NCBI RefSeq assembly: GCF_026427715.1
Contig: NZ_CP107558.1
Span: forward strand, 2,517,001 to 2,581,000
Origin: Methylocystis sp. MJC1
GTDB taxonomy: Bacteria; Pseudomonadota; Alphaproteobacteria; Rhizobiales; Beijerinckiaceae
DNA: 64,000 nucleotides
Direction of reading: 5' to 3'
Part shown: one piece after another, positions 29,644-38,260 of the stretch
How positions within the stretch are numbered: the stretch's first letter is position 1
Layout: every line of letters begins with the position of its first letter
Made by a program: the position numbers and the translations under genes
Notes under the pieces: model-generated
Databases searched by the model: none
What the model was told of the DNA's origin: nothing
Seen by the model: only the letters and a program-made list of their open reading frames with translations

Positions 29644-32600
29644 TCACTCTTCGAGTGACAAGAGACCCGCATCGCCGCCAAAGGAGGCCGTGTTGATGGT
29701 CACCGTCGTCTCCCGCAGGAAGCGGCGCAGATATTCCGGCCCGCCCGCCTTCGGCCCCGTGCCGGAAAGGCCAAAGCCGCCGAAAGGCTGGCTGCCGACG
29801 ACGGCGCCGATCATATTGCGGTTCACATAGACGTTTCCCGCTGGCGCCCGCGTGGCCACGTGACGGATGCGCTCCTCGATGCGCGTCTCCAATCCGAAGG
29901 TCAGGCCATAGCCGCTCGCCTCGATCGCGCGCAGCAGCGCGTCGAAATCGCGCGCGCGCCAAGTAACGATATGCAGAACCGGGCCGAAGACCTCCTCGCG
30001 CAAATCCGCCACGCGATCGAGCCGCACAATATGCGGCGCGACATAGTATCCGGGCGTCGGCGCCTCGCCCGCATAAAGCAGGCGCCCGGCCTCCCTTTGA
30101 ACCGCGAGATAGCGATCGAGCTTCTCCTTAGCCTCGGCGTCGATCACAGGGCCGACATGGACGCCGAGCCGGCGCGGATCGCCGACATGCAATTCCTTTG
30201 TTGCGCCGATGAGCGTCTCGATCGCCGTGGAGGCGATCTCCTCCTGAAGGCACAGCAATCTGAGCGCCGAGCAGCGCTGCCCTGCCGAACGAAAAGCGGA
30301 AGCGAGAACATCGTCGACCACCTGCTCGATCAGCGCCGTCGAGTCGACGATCATCGCATTGACGCCGCCCGTTTCGGCGATCAGCGGCGCAATGGCGCCC
30401 GCGCGCGCGGCGAGCGATTGGTTGATATGGCGCGCGACCTCCACTGAGCCTGTGAAGACGACGCCCGCCGTGCGCGGGTCGGCGACAAGCGCTGCGCCAA
30501 CGTCTCCGGCGCCCGGCGCAAATTGCAGCGCGTCGCGCGGCACCCCCGCCTCGTAAAGAAGCGAGACGGCCAAAGCCGCGATAAGCTGCGTTTGCTCAGC
30601 GGGCTTGGCGACGACAGCGTTGCCTGTGACGAGCGCCGCCACAACCTGCCCCAGGAAGATCGCCAAAGGAAAGTTCCACGGCGAAATGCAGACGAAAACG
30701 CCGCGCCCGGAGTAACGTAGACGATTATCTTCGCCCGTCGGACCCGGAAGCCTGATCTCGCCGCTGATGCGCAGCGCCTCGGAAGCATAGTAGCGGCACA
30801 TATCCGCCGCTTCGCGAATTTCGGCGAGCGCATCGTCGAGAGTCTTGCCGGCTTCACTTTGCAAAAGCGCGATTAAGGCGCCGCGCCGGGCCTCGATTAA
30901 ATCCGCCGTGCGCTCCAGCTTTTGCGCGCGCTTCTCCACAGGCGTCGCATTCCATAGGGAAAACGCTTTCGTGGCGACGGCCATCATTGCGCGCGCGCCG
31001 TCGGCGTCCGTCTCGATCACTTGTCCGACTACAGCGCCGTCGATTGGAGACAGGACATCCCGAGGCGGATTTCTCCCTGCGACGCTCGGCCGCGCTTCCA
31101 GTGAAAGGCGCGCGGCGTCGCGCTCCTCGAACATAGCGGCGAGCGCCGCCCTGTCGCCGAATTCGACGCCCTTCGAATTGGCGCGCAAGGGCTCATATAT
31201 TTGCGTCGGCAAGGGCAAGCGCGGATGGCGCGCCTGCGCGGCGTCGCCAATCCTCTCATGCGGATCTTCGATGAGCGCCGTTTCCGGCGTCTGCGGATCG
31301 GCCGCACGCGCGACGAAAGACGAATTGGCGCCGTTCTCGATCATTCGCCGCACGAGATAGGCCAGTAGATCGCGATGCGGACCGACAGGCGCATAAATGC
31401 GCACCGGCGCGTCGCTCATCTGCGCCAGCGCCGCATAGAGCGCGTCGCCCATGCCATGCAGGCGCTGAAATTCATAATCCTTGCGCGCGCCGGCGCGCAC
31501 GAGGATCGCGGCGACGCTGCGGGCGTTGTGCGTGGCGAATTGCGGATAGAGGCGCGGCTGGGAGAGCAGCCCCGCTGCGAGCGCGTCGTAATTGAGGTCG
31601 GTCATCGCCTTGCGGGTGAAGACCGGATAATCGGCGAGGCCCCGCTCCTGCGCGCGTTTGATCTCGCTGTCCCAATAGGCGCCCTTCACCAAACGCAGCA
31701 TGAAGCGTCGATCGTAGCTTTCCGCCAGCGCAGCAATGTAATCGATCACCGCGCCGGCGCGCTTTTGATAGGCCTGTACGGCAAGGCCGAACCCCTCCCA
31801 GCCGGCAAGAGAAGGATCAGCGACGATGCGCGCGATCACATCCAGCGATAGCTCGAGACGGTCGGCTTCTTCGGCGTCGATGGTGAAAGCAAGGTCGCGC
31901 GCTTTGGCGAGATTCGCGAGCGCCAGCACGCGTTGCGGCAATTCCTTCAGCACGCGCTCGCGCGAGATCGCCTCGTAACGCGGATGCAGCGCCGAGAGCT
32001 TGACCGATATGCCGGGGCGGTCAGGCAGCGCCCGATCGCCCGCGCGCGCGCCGATCGCATTGATGGCCGCCGCATAAGCCTCGAAATAGCGTTCCGCGTC
32101 TTTGGCGCTGCGCGCGCCTTCGCCCAGCATGTCGAAGGAAAATCTTTCGCGCCGCCCCTTCGCGCGCGACAGCGCATCGTCGATCGTCTCGCCGAAAACG
32201 AAATGCGCGCCCATGAGGCGCATCGCCTGCCGCGCGGCGACGCGTAGCGTGGGAAGGCCAAGGCGCCGCGCAAGATCGGCGACGAGGCTGCGCGGCTCGG
32301 CGCTCCCGTCTCTTCCAGGGCCCACGAGCCGCGCCGAGAAACCCAGCGCAAAGGCGCATGCCTGCACGAGCAACGTATCGGAAGCGGATTCGTGATGGGA
32401 GAAATCGCCGGCGGCGAGCTTATCGGCGAGGAGGCGATCTGCCGTGGCGTCGTCGGGCACGCGCAAGAGCGATTCGGCAAGCGCCATGACGGCGAGGCCC
32501 TCGCGCGAGGACAGCGAGAATTCATGGAGGAAATCCTCGACGCCGCCGAGCGCGCTATGCTCGGCGCGCATGCCGCGAACGAGAGCGAGCGCCTTGGTTC

Positions 32601-32706
32601 CGATCGCCGCGCGCAAAGCCGCATCCGGGCAATCTGCGAGAAAGGCGGCGGCGAAGGCTTCGTCCGGCGGCGCATAGGGCGCGGAGAAAGGCGGCGGCTC
32701 GACCAT
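29644..32706 (-). CDS. putA: Bifunctional proline dehydrogenase / glutamate-semialdehyde dehydrogenase
   Basis: Oxidises proline to glutamate in two steps. About 1020 residues: an N-terminal PRODH barrel ('GISVKLSALHPRYEAI', 'DAEEADRLELSLDV', 'LVKGAYWDSEIKRAQ', 'FATHNARSVAAIL') with FAD sites, then the aldehyde dehydrogenase domain ('ISPWNFPLAIFLGQV', Glu in 'APLIAETGGVNAMIVD', catalytic Cys in 'SAGQRCSALRLL'). It lacks the N-terminal ribbon-helix-helix DNA-binding domain of the 1320-residue E. coli protein, so it is an enzyme only. ATG 32706 was chosen for the AGGGAG upstream. Confidence 0.96.
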   Translation of the reverse strand: MVEPPPFSAPYAPPDEAFAAAFLADCPDAALRAAIGTKALALVRGMRAEHSALGGVEDFLHEFSLSSREGLAVMALAESLLRVPDDATADRLLADKLAAGDFSHHESASDTLLVQACAFALGFSARLVGPGRDGSAEPRSLVADLARRLGLPTLRVAARQAMRLMGAHFVFGETIDDALSRAKGRRERFSFDMLGEGARSAKDAERYFEAYAAAINAIGARAGDRALPDRPGISVKLSALHPRYEAISRERVLKELPQRVLALANLAKARDLAFTIDAEEADRLELSLDVIARIVADPSLAGWEGFGLAVQAYQKRAGAVIDYIAALAESYDRRFMLRLVKGAYWDSEIKRAQERGLADYPVFTRKAMTDLNYDALAAGLLSQPRLYPQFATHNARSVAAILVRAGARKDYEFQRLHGMGDALYAALAQMSDAPVRIYAPVGPHRDLLAYLVRRMIENGANSSFVARAADPQTPETALIEDPHERIGDAAQARHPRLPLPTQIYEPLRANSKGVEFGDRAALAAMFEERDAARLSLEARPSVAGRNPPRDVLSPIDGAVVGQVIETDADGARAMMAVATKAFSLWNATPVEKRAQKLERTADLIEARRGALIALLQSEAGKTLDDALAEIREAADMCRYYASEALRISGEIRLPGPTGEDNRLRYSGRGVFVCISPWNFPLAIFLGQVVAALVTGNAVVAKPAEQTQLIAALAVSLLYEAGVPRDALQFAPGAGDVGAALVADPRTAGVVFTGSVEVARHINQSLAARAGAIAPLIAETGGVNAMIVDSTALIEQVVDDVLASAFRSAGQRCSALRLLCLQEEIASTAIETLIGATKELHVGDPRRLGVHVGPVIDAEAKEKLDRYLAVQREAGRLLYAGEAPTPGYYVAPHIVRLDRVADLREEVFGPVLHIVTWRARDFDALLRAIEASGYGLTFGLETRIEERIRHVATRAPAGNVYVNRNMIGAVVGSQPFGGFGLSGTGPKAGGPEYLRRFLRETTVTINTASFGGDAGLLSLEE

Positions 32707-32753
32707 GGGCGGCTCCCTCATGCCTCTATCAGGGCATATGGGAGTCTCCCGCC

Positions 32754-32833
32754 GTCATTGCGAGAAGCGGAGCGTTGAAGCAACCCCGAGATAGCGGGAC
32801 GGGCCTGGATTGCTTCGCTTCGCTCGCAATGAC
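32754..32833. repeat. Palindromic repeat family A, copy 4
   Basis: GTCATTGCGAGAAGCGGAGC ... GATTGCTTCGCTTCGCTCGC then AATGAC. Adjacent to a family-C half copy at 32848. Confidence 0.8.
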
Positions 32834-32847
32834 GGCCGGCTGCCTGG

Positions 32848-32889
32848 GTCATTCCCGGCAGCCCGAAGGCCCTGACCAGGAATCCAGAG
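32848..32889. repeat. Repeat family C, half copy
   Basis: GTCATTCCCGGCAGCCCGAA ... GGAATCCAGAG: matches one arm of the family-C palindrome at 47341. The other arm is missing. Confidence 0.55.
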
Positions 32890-32907
32890 CGACGGCGGCA
32901 ATCGGGC

Positions 32908-33123
32908 CTAAATCTTATCCCCCTCGGCACCGGGCGTGACGCAGCGCCAGCGGGTGACTTGCACATTGGGATGCTCGCCCGACCACTGGGCGATGTACGG
33001 CATAGCCTGCATCATGCAATTACTGGTCGAACCAGTGGTGGATTCGAGCATCAGCCGACGCTCGTCGCACGCGTTCGGCTGCGCGAGCGTGCAGACAGTG
33101 AGGATGAGTTCGACGAAATTCAT
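32908..33123 (-). CDS. Small protein of unknown function, probably exported
   Basis: 71 residues from ATG 33123, with AAGGGG about 8 nt upstream. A short hydrophobic start ('MNFVELILTVCTLAQPNACD') may be a signal sequence. The rest is polar with four cysteines in total and a conserved-looking 'WRCVTPGAEGDKI' end. Small proteins of this look (hydrophobic start, Cys, 'RRLM', 'YIAQW..HP') are common in Rhizobiales without known function. It follows the fhc operon on the same strand. Confidence 0.65.
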   Translation of the reverse strand: MNFVELILTVCTLAQPNACDERRLMLESTTGSTSNCMMQAMPYIAQWSGEHPNVQVTRWRCVTPGAEGDKI

Positions 33124-33143
33124 CGGCAACACCCCTTGCGTGA

Positions 33144-33165
33144 GCGCCGCCGAATTTGGCGGCGC
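33144..33165 (-). terminator. GC hairpin between fhcC and the small downstream gene
   Basis: GCGCCGCC-GAATTT-GGCGGCGC, a perfect 8-bp stem. It lies 28 bp past the fhcC stop. There is no T-run after it on the minus strand, so it may be a processing or stability element instead of a terminator. Confidence 0.35.
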
Positions 33166-33192
33166 ACAATCTCAAAGCAAGGGTAATGCCGG

Positions 33193-34002
33193 TCAGGCGG
33201 GGGTCAAGATTTCGCCCTTGCCATAGACGGCCGTATCGCCGCCATAGCGCTGCAGCTTGGCCGACAGAACCGCCGCCGCCGCCTCGCTGTCCGCCTTCAG
33301 CCCGCGGGCGAAAAGCCGCGCGAAAGTAAGGACATGCGCGCCGCAGTCGATATAGGTCGGGCCAATCTCGGGGCGCTTGGCCAAAACCAGCGAGCCGCGC
33401 TTGTTGAGATAGCCGACGCGGCCCGAGGTCTTGCCCAGCGCCACGATCGTGCCGGCGATGAGGCGCGAGCCCAAATCCTCGCCGGCGTCCCCTTCGATGA
33501 TCAGAATGCCCCGGCGAAGGCGGTCGCCCGCCCGCGCGCCGGCCTTGCCGCGCACCACCACGCGCCCGCCGGACATGCCGGCCAGCTCGCCGGCGAGCGG
33601 CGCCGCGAGCAGCTCGCCGACATCGCCCTTGATCTCGATATGGGCGCCCTCATTGCCCGAGGCCGCATAGGCGCCGGCGCTGCCCGAAACCGTGATCTTG
33701 CCGCCCTTGGCCAGCCGGCCGAGCTGAAGACCGACGTCGCCCTCGACGTGAATGCCGAACTCCGGCAGGAGCTTCGCGCCGATCAGATCGAAACGCGCCG
33801 AGCCGCCCTCGTAGCGGATGTTCTTGAGATCGCCCTCGGCGAGCTTGAACACGTCGCCAACCTTGGTCGAGGCGCGGGTGGTGCCGATCTCGATCTTCTC
33901 GATGTCGGCGAGCGATTTGCCGGCAAGGCGGTCGGGCGTGAGCGCCGAAAGGTCGACGCGCTGCGGCGGCTCCTGACGGAGCGTGAAGGTGAAGGGCTTC
34001 AC
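33193..34002 (-). CDS. fhcC: Formyltransferase/hydrolase complex subunit C (formylmethanofuran dehydrogenase C-like)
   Basis: Subunit of the Fhc complex that turns formyl-tetrahydromethanopterin into formate during C1 oxidation. 269 residues from GTG 34002, whose GTGA overlaps the fhcD stop; AAGGA lies upstream. The body is a glycine-rich right-handed beta-helix typical of FwdC/FhcC and the GltS C-terminal family: 'GDVGLQLGRLAKGGKITVSGSAG', 'GGRVVVRGKAGARAGDRLRRG', 'GDAGEDLGSRLIAGTIVALGK'. Last gene of the leftward fhcB-A-D-C run. Confidence 0.94.
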   Translation of the reverse strand: MKPFTFTLRQEPPQRVDLSALTPDRLAGKSLADIEKIEIGTTRASTKVGDVFKLAEGDLKNIRYEGGSARFDLIGAKLLPEFGIHVEGDVGLQLGRLAKGGKITVSGSAGAYAASGNEGAHIEIKGDVGELLAAPLAGELAGMSGGRVVVRGKAGARAGDRLRRGILIIEGDAGEDLGSRLIAGTIVALGKTSGRVGYLNKRGSLVLAKRPEIGPTYIDCGAHVLTFARLFARGLKADSEAAAAVLSAKLQRYGGDTAVYGKGEILTPA

Positions 34003-34907
34003 GGCAGCAAATCCTTCAAATGATAGTGGAACGGACCGAGCTTGCCGCCATAGTTGCCGGCGCCGACGCGCTTGGCCCCATTCTCCGGGCCCATCTCGAT
34101 GATGGCTTTCAACCCGGCGCGCATGGCGGCGGAAACCGCCGCGTCGGTCAGGCCGTCGATGACGATCTCGAGCACGCAACCGACGTCGGGATCGAGCGCG
34201 CTCTTGGTCACGCCGCGCAGCGTCGGGCAATAGGCGTCATTGGTGGAGGCGCCCATGCCCTTATATTGCGAGCCGACCTTGGAGCCCGACCGCACAATGC
34301 CGCCCGGGAAGGGCTGGATCACGTCCGGCACGGCGTCGATCGCGGCCACGGCGGCTTCCGTCGCGCGCATGGTCGATTCCCAGTCCGCGCCCATGACGAG
34401 CAGATTGCCGCCGCCGACGGACTTCTTCGTCAGCCCGACCTTGGACTCGCAGAAGAACTCGCCGTCCATCACCGGGATACGCCAGAAGCGGCGCCCGTCG
34501 ATGGCCTTAGACATCTGCCATTTGTCGCCGAACTGGCGCACGGCGTCGCCGACCTTGATCTCGAACTCGCCCTTGACCGTCGAATAGACCGCCGAACCCG
34601 GACAGGTCAGCACGCATTGGCCGAGGCGGTTGACGAGCTGCTTCTCGGCGTCCTTCGACGACATGGCGAACAGCAGCGCGCGCACGCCGGGGCGCCCATC
34701 GGGCGTCTCTTCGGGCGAAACCTCGCAGTCGACGCCGGCCTCGCAGCCGCAGCCGATGACCGAGGTCGCGAAGCCCGTCATGGTCTTGGCGGCGGTCATG
34801 GCCCATTTGGCGTTCGGGCCGGTGATGAGAATGCCCGTCCCGCTCATCGGGAAGGCTTCGGCGAAACTCTCGTCGATGCGAACGCCGTTGCGAACTATTC
34901 CTTGCAT
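33999..34907 (-). CDS. fhcD: Formylmethanofuran:tetrahydromethanopterin formyltransferase
   Basis: Moves the formyl group between tetrahydromethanopterin and methanofuran (archaeal Ftr homologue). 302 residues, normal for the family. Typical stretches are 'TGILITGPNAKWAMTAAKTMTGFATSVIGCGCEAG', 'GVRALLFAMSSKDAEKQL', 'RIPVMDGEFFCE', 'FPGGIVRSGSKVGSQYKGMGASTNDAYCP' and 'GPFHYHLKDLL'. It overlaps fhcA by 13 bp and fhcC by 4 bp, so the three are translationally coupled. Confidence 0.96.
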   Translation of the reverse strand: MQGIVRNGVRIDESFAEAFPMSGTGILITGPNAKWAMTAAKTMTGFATSVIGCGCEAGVDCEVSPEETPDGRPGVRALLFAMSSKDAEKQLVNRLGQCVLTCPGSAVYSTVKGEFEIKVGDAVRQFGDKWQMSKAIDGRRFWRIPVMDGEFFCESKVGLTKKSVGGGNLLVMGADWESTMRATEAAVAAIDAVPDVIQPFPGGIVRSGSKVGSQYKGMGASTNDAYCPTLRGVTKSALDPDVGCVLEIVIDGLTDAAVSAAMRAGLKAIIEMGPENGAKRVGAGNYGGKLGPFHYHLKDLLP

Positions 34908-36529
34908 GCGACCTCCGCAAAGGCGTCCTTGTGCGGCAAAGCGGCGGCCGGCACGTCGAAAATGCCGCGCGGCTGGCCGTAAAGCTCCTCGTAGTAGCTG
35001 TCGAGCCGCTTGTTGATGTTGTTGTCGAAGCGCGGGCTGATGTGCAGCGTCTTGCCGCGCTTGTAATGCGACACCTCGCCGTCCTTCACCACGAGGTCGC
35101 CGTCCTTGAAGACGTAAGCCGCGCGGCGGAACATGCCGGCCTTGTCGCGGCTCTCCTTATAGACCGCGACGTCGGCGACGGCGCCCGCCGCAAGCGTGCC
35201 GCGATCGGTAAAGCCGAACAGCTTTGCGGCGCCCGAGCGGCTCATCTGCGCGAGCTCATAATAAGTGTATTCGCGCTTGAGCGAAGGCAGAGTCGTGAAC
35301 TGCAACGCCTCGGCGGGCAGCCGCGACATCACCTGCTCGCGCAGCTCGGCGCTCATCAGCAGCGCGAAAAGCTCCGGATACGCCGTGAAGGGGCCGCCGT
35401 TCGGATGGTCGGTGGTGAAGAAGACCTGCTCAGGGTTCTTGATGAGCAGGAACAGCTCGAGACCCGCCGCCCATTGAATGGCGTTGTAGTAGTTCGAGAT
35501 CTTGTAGTTGTAGGGCACGATGCCGCCGCCATTGGCGTCGCCGTCGAAGATCGCGCCCTTCTTCGGGATCGCGCCCGACATGCTGTTGAACTGCTTCAGC
35601 ACGTCGGAGGAGATCGTCACCGTCTGCGAGAACATCACCTGGCCGACGTCGACCGTGACGTTCGGATTGGCGTTGATCTTCTCGGCGAAAGTCGCGGCGG
35701 CGGAAGAGAAGGCGTTATTGCCCTCCTTGCCATAGGCGTAGAATTGAATATGGGCGAGATGCAGCGGCAGGCCCTGCGCCGCGTCGATCGTGTCGAGCGC
35801 CGTCTGGATATTGCCGGCGATGCCCAGATTGTTCATGTGCAGATGCAGCGGGTGGTGGATGCCCACCGCCTGCGTCGCCTTCTGCAACGACTGGAAGATC
35901 TTGCGCGAGGTGAGGCCGTAGAACGGCACCTCGTCGTCGAGCCCATAGGCCCGCATATTCTCCTTGAAGGCCTCGCAGCCGCCCGGATTGATGCATTTCA
36001 GGCCCAGCGACTTCGTGCCGGCGACCGTCGTCGCGACATAGTCGTTGATCGCGCTCTCGGGCTCGCCCGCGCGAATCTGGCGCAGCAGGAAGTCGTCGTT
36101 GCCGAGAACCGTCAGCGCGCCCTTGTCGAGGATCGGGACGTCGTTGAGCTCGAAATGCGTCTGCAGCGAGTGATGCGGCGCCATCGCCGGCTCGACGACC
36201 GTCGTGAAGCCCATCTGCGCATAGAGCCGGCCGGTCTCATAGGTCGACCATTTGGCGGTCGAGAGCGGCGTGTTGGCGAGACGCGCGCGAATGCCGCGAT
36301 GCAGCTCGGGCAGCAGCAGGCGCGCAGTGTTCACATTGCCGCCGGCAATGTGCGAGTGAATGTCGATCGCGCCGGCCATGACGATATGGCCCGTGCAATC
36401 GATCTCCTGATCGGCCTTTCCCCCGGCCGGCGGCGCGACGATGCGGCCGTCTTGGAACCAGACGTCGCCGACGCCGTCCTTGCCCGTTGCCGGGTCGACG
36501 ACATGGCCGCCACGCAAAACTGTCAGCAA
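34895..36529 (-). CDS. fhcA: Formyltransferase/hydrolase complex subunit A (amidohydrolase)
   Basis: Hydrolytic subunit that releases formate from formylmethanofuran. 544 residues in the amidohydrolase superfamily: metal-binding 'AIDIHSHIAGG', a candidate bridging Lys in 'LGLKCINPGG', His residues in 'HHPLHLHMNN' and 'LPLHLAHIQFYAYG', and Asp in 'VFFTTDHPNGGPF'. These residues match archaeal FwdA/FmdA. It overlaps fhcB (7 bp) and fhcD. Confidence 0.96.
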   Translation of the reverse strand: MLTVLRGGHVVDPATGKDGVGDVWFQDGRIVAPPAGGKADQEIDCTGHIVMAGAIDIHSHIAGGNVNTARLLLPELHRGIRARLANTPLSTAKWSTYETGRLYAQMGFTTVVEPAMAPHHSLQTHFELNDVPILDKGALTVLGNDDFLLRQIRAGEPESAINDYVATTVAGTKSLGLKCINPGGCEAFKENMRAYGLDDEVPFYGLTSRKIFQSLQKATQAVGIHHPLHLHMNNLGIAGNIQTALDTIDAAQGLPLHLAHIQFYAYGKEGNNAFSSAAATFAEKINANPNVTVDVGQVMFSQTVTISSDVLKQFNSMSGAIPKKGAIFDGDANGGGIVPYNYKISNYYNAIQWAAGLELFLLIKNPEQVFFTTDHPNGGPFTAYPELFALLMSAELREQVMSRLPAEALQFTTLPSLKREYTYYELAQMSRSGAAKLFGFTDRGTLAAGAVADVAVYKESRDKAGMFRRAAYVFKDGDLVVKDGEVSHYKRGKTLHISPRFDNNINKRLDSYYEELYGQPRGIFDVPAAALPHKDAFAEVACKE

Positions 36530-37635
36530 GGCGCGACCTCCGAAACATTCGCCATGATGGCGTCGATGACGTGAGCGACCGTCGGCGCGTCGGACGACGC
36601 CGTGGCCGTGCGCAGCGTCAGGCCGCCGGTCTCCTGGGCCATGAGCACGGCGTCATGGGTGACGCCGGGCTGGCCGACTTCGATGTAAAGCCCGCGCGCC
36701 GGCGCCGCGCCAGCGGGGGCCAAAGTGACGAGCGGGATATCGGAGCGCGACCAGGACGGCGCCTCGCCGTCGAAAGCCGAGATCCACAGCGCGGCGTCGG
36801 CCTCGCCGCTGTCGACGAGACGGGACGCTTCGAAACGCCAGGGATCGTGCTCTGGATAGCCACGGCCGAAGCCCGTGCGGGGCGGGAAGCCGGTCATCCA
36901 GCCCGCCGCCTGCGTCACGCCGGAAGCGCCGGCGCGGGCGCCGATATGCACGCCCGTGAAGCGGGTCGTGACATTGAGGTCGGTGACGAGCGCCTGCATC
37001 ATCTCGATCGTCAGCGCGTCGAGGCCAGCGGAGGCGGCCCAGACGAAGCAGCCGAACTTGGCGTTCTTCAACGTCTCGGCAAGACCATCCACCAATTCGA
37101 GCTTGGCGGCGTCGATCTTCTCGGCGTTGACCGGGCGGCCGCCGACGCGGGCGCGCCAGACGCCGAGGGCGCCGGGAATTTCCTGCAGAGTCGCCGGAAT
37201 GACCGTTGCGCCGGCGATGGCGTTCGCCTCGCTTGCGTCCGGCCCCAGCCAGATGACCTTACGCGGCGTCCCGGCGTGCGAGCCATGGCACGGGGCCTGA
37301 TCGAACGCGAGACGTTCCAGCATGCCGGGCCATTGTTTCGTCAGGCCGGGGCCGACGAGCACCACGACATCGGCGCGCACGCGCGCCTCATTGGCCGTGG
37401 TGGTGAACATGCCGAAAGAGCGCTTCACGTCGATGTCGGCCAGCAAGTCGCCCGAGGCCAGATGGTCAAACGCGCCGCGCAGCCGCTCGGCCAGGAGTAT
37501 CGCCGCCCGCGCGCCGGGAACGTCCGCCCCGAGACCTGCGACGAGGGGAAAATTCGCGCGGCTCAATATGCGCGCAGCCTCTTTATAGGCGTCTTCGAGC
37601 GCAATCGCCTTGCCGTCGAGCGTCGCCTTGCTCAT
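36523..37635 (-). CDS. fhcB: Formyltransferase/hydrolase complex subunit B
   Basis: 370 residues related to the molybdopterin-binding subunit B of archaeal formylmethanofuran dehydrogenase. In bacteria this subunit has lost the metal/pterin redox role (family knowledge) and acts structurally in the hydrolase complex. Seen here: 'AARILSRANFPLVAGLGADVPGARAAI', 'SFGMFTTTANEARVRADVVVLVG', and the end 'APTVAHVIDAIMANVSEVAPC'. ATG 37635 has AGGGA about 5 nt upstream; the frame continues upstream without family-like sequence. First gene of the fhc operon. Confidence 0.92.
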   Translation of the reverse strand: MSKATLDGKAIALEDAYKEAARILSRANFPLVAGLGADVPGARAAILLAERLRGAFDHLASGDLLADIDVKRSFGMFTTTANEARVRADVVVLVGPGLTKQWPGMLERLAFDQAPCHGSHAGTPRKVIWLGPDASEANAIAGATVIPATLQEIPGALGVWRARVGGRPVNAEKIDAAKLELVDGLAETLKNAKFGCFVWAASAGLDALTIEMMQALVTDLNVTTRFTGVHIGARAGASGVTQAAGWMTGFPPRTGFGRGYPEHDPWRFEASRLVDSGEADAALWISAFDGEAPSWSRSDIPLVTLAPAGAAPARGLYIEVGQPGVTHDAVLMAQETGGLTLRTATASSDAPTVAHVIDAIMANVSEVAPC

Positions 37636-38037
37636 CCGATTCCCTGCCCCGTTCCGCTGGTCGCGGTTGTTGTCCTTGTCGCGCGGCCGGCGCCGCGCGG
37701 GCCCGAACGATTCACTCGTCGCCAATGGCGTGAGGAATGCTCTAAGGCTTATGAATGATGGCCCCCGGCCGGATTGCACGCGCCCGTTCCGAAAGCGCGC
37801 TATGCCTAGCAGCCGTCACGCGCCATGTCGAGACGCTTGGGCGTCACATCTCGGGAGAACCCAGCGACACGAGGCTTCCCGGCGCGCCGCGCCCTGCCGC
37901 AAGCAGAGCCATAAGGTCAATTGCACGACCCTATCGATCATGATAATGCTCTCGCCGAGCTCGAACCTGCCCCTCGCCCGGTCACCGGGCCCACAAGAGC
38001 AGGGAGCCGTCTGAGTTCCAATTCGGAGGATATCGAC
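37636..38037. other. 402-bp divergent interval between fhcB and pqqA
   Basis: No further gene is seen. It should carry the leftward fhc promoter and the rightward pqqA promoter. A near-consensus -35/-10 pair for pqqA is at 37921-37947. I find no repeat of families A-D here. Confidence 0.55.
37921..37947 (+). promoter_or_regulatory. Candidate promoter of pqqA
   Basis: TTGCAC, 15-bp spacer, GATAAT. The -10 is one base from consensus, the spacer slightly short. It lies about 90 bp before the pqqA start codon. Confidence 0.35.
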
Positions 38038-38115
38038 ATGGCCTGGACCACCCCTGTGATCGTCGAAGTTTGCGTCGGCATGGAAGTCACCAGCTACTCT
38101 TCGGCTGAAATCTAA
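38038..38115 (+). CDS. pqqA: PqqA, precursor peptide of pyrroloquinoline quinone
   Basis: 25 residues: 'MAWTTPVIVEVCVGMEVTSY' then SSAEI. It carries the invariant Glu16 and Tyr20 (E-V-T-S-Y) that are cross-linked to become PQQ, and resembles the Methylorubrum PqqA ('CVGMEVTSYESAEI' from memory) with a shorter tail. GGAGGA lies 7 nt before the ATG. No pqqB, C, D or E follows; instead a hairpin terminator and a di-haem peroxidase gene come next. So this is an orphan precursor copy whose maturation genes must be elsewhere. Confidence 0.9.
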   Translation: MAWTTPVIVEVCVGMEVTSYSSAEI

Positions 38116-38156
38116 GATTTCGCGAGAATTGTCGCTTCGGCGACGATGCGCTCGAT

Positions 38157-38221
38157 AAAAAAGCGAGCCGGTAGGATATACGTCGCGGTTGACGGCGTTT
38201 CTTACTCGGCTCGATTTTTTT
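38157..38221 (+). terminator. Terminator-like inverted repeat after pqqA
   Basis: AAAAAAGCGAGCCG (38157-38170) pairs with CGGCTCGATTTTTTT (38207-38221) around a loop of about 36 nt. It ends 40 bp before the next gene's start. It would separate a short abundant pqqA transcript from the peroxidase gene, or allow partial read-through. Confidence 0.55.
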
Positions 38222-38260
38222 GCCCAATTCGTTGAAACTGTAAAGTCTCTGAGGGCCATC

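Noticed and set aside
33144..33165. Firm terminator for the fhc operon
   Set aside because: The hairpin is perfect but has no T-run on the operon strand, so it is listed only at low confidence.
34931..36574. 547-codon rightward frame over fhcA
   Set aside because: Antisense of fhcA; no recognisable domain and no ribosome-binding site.
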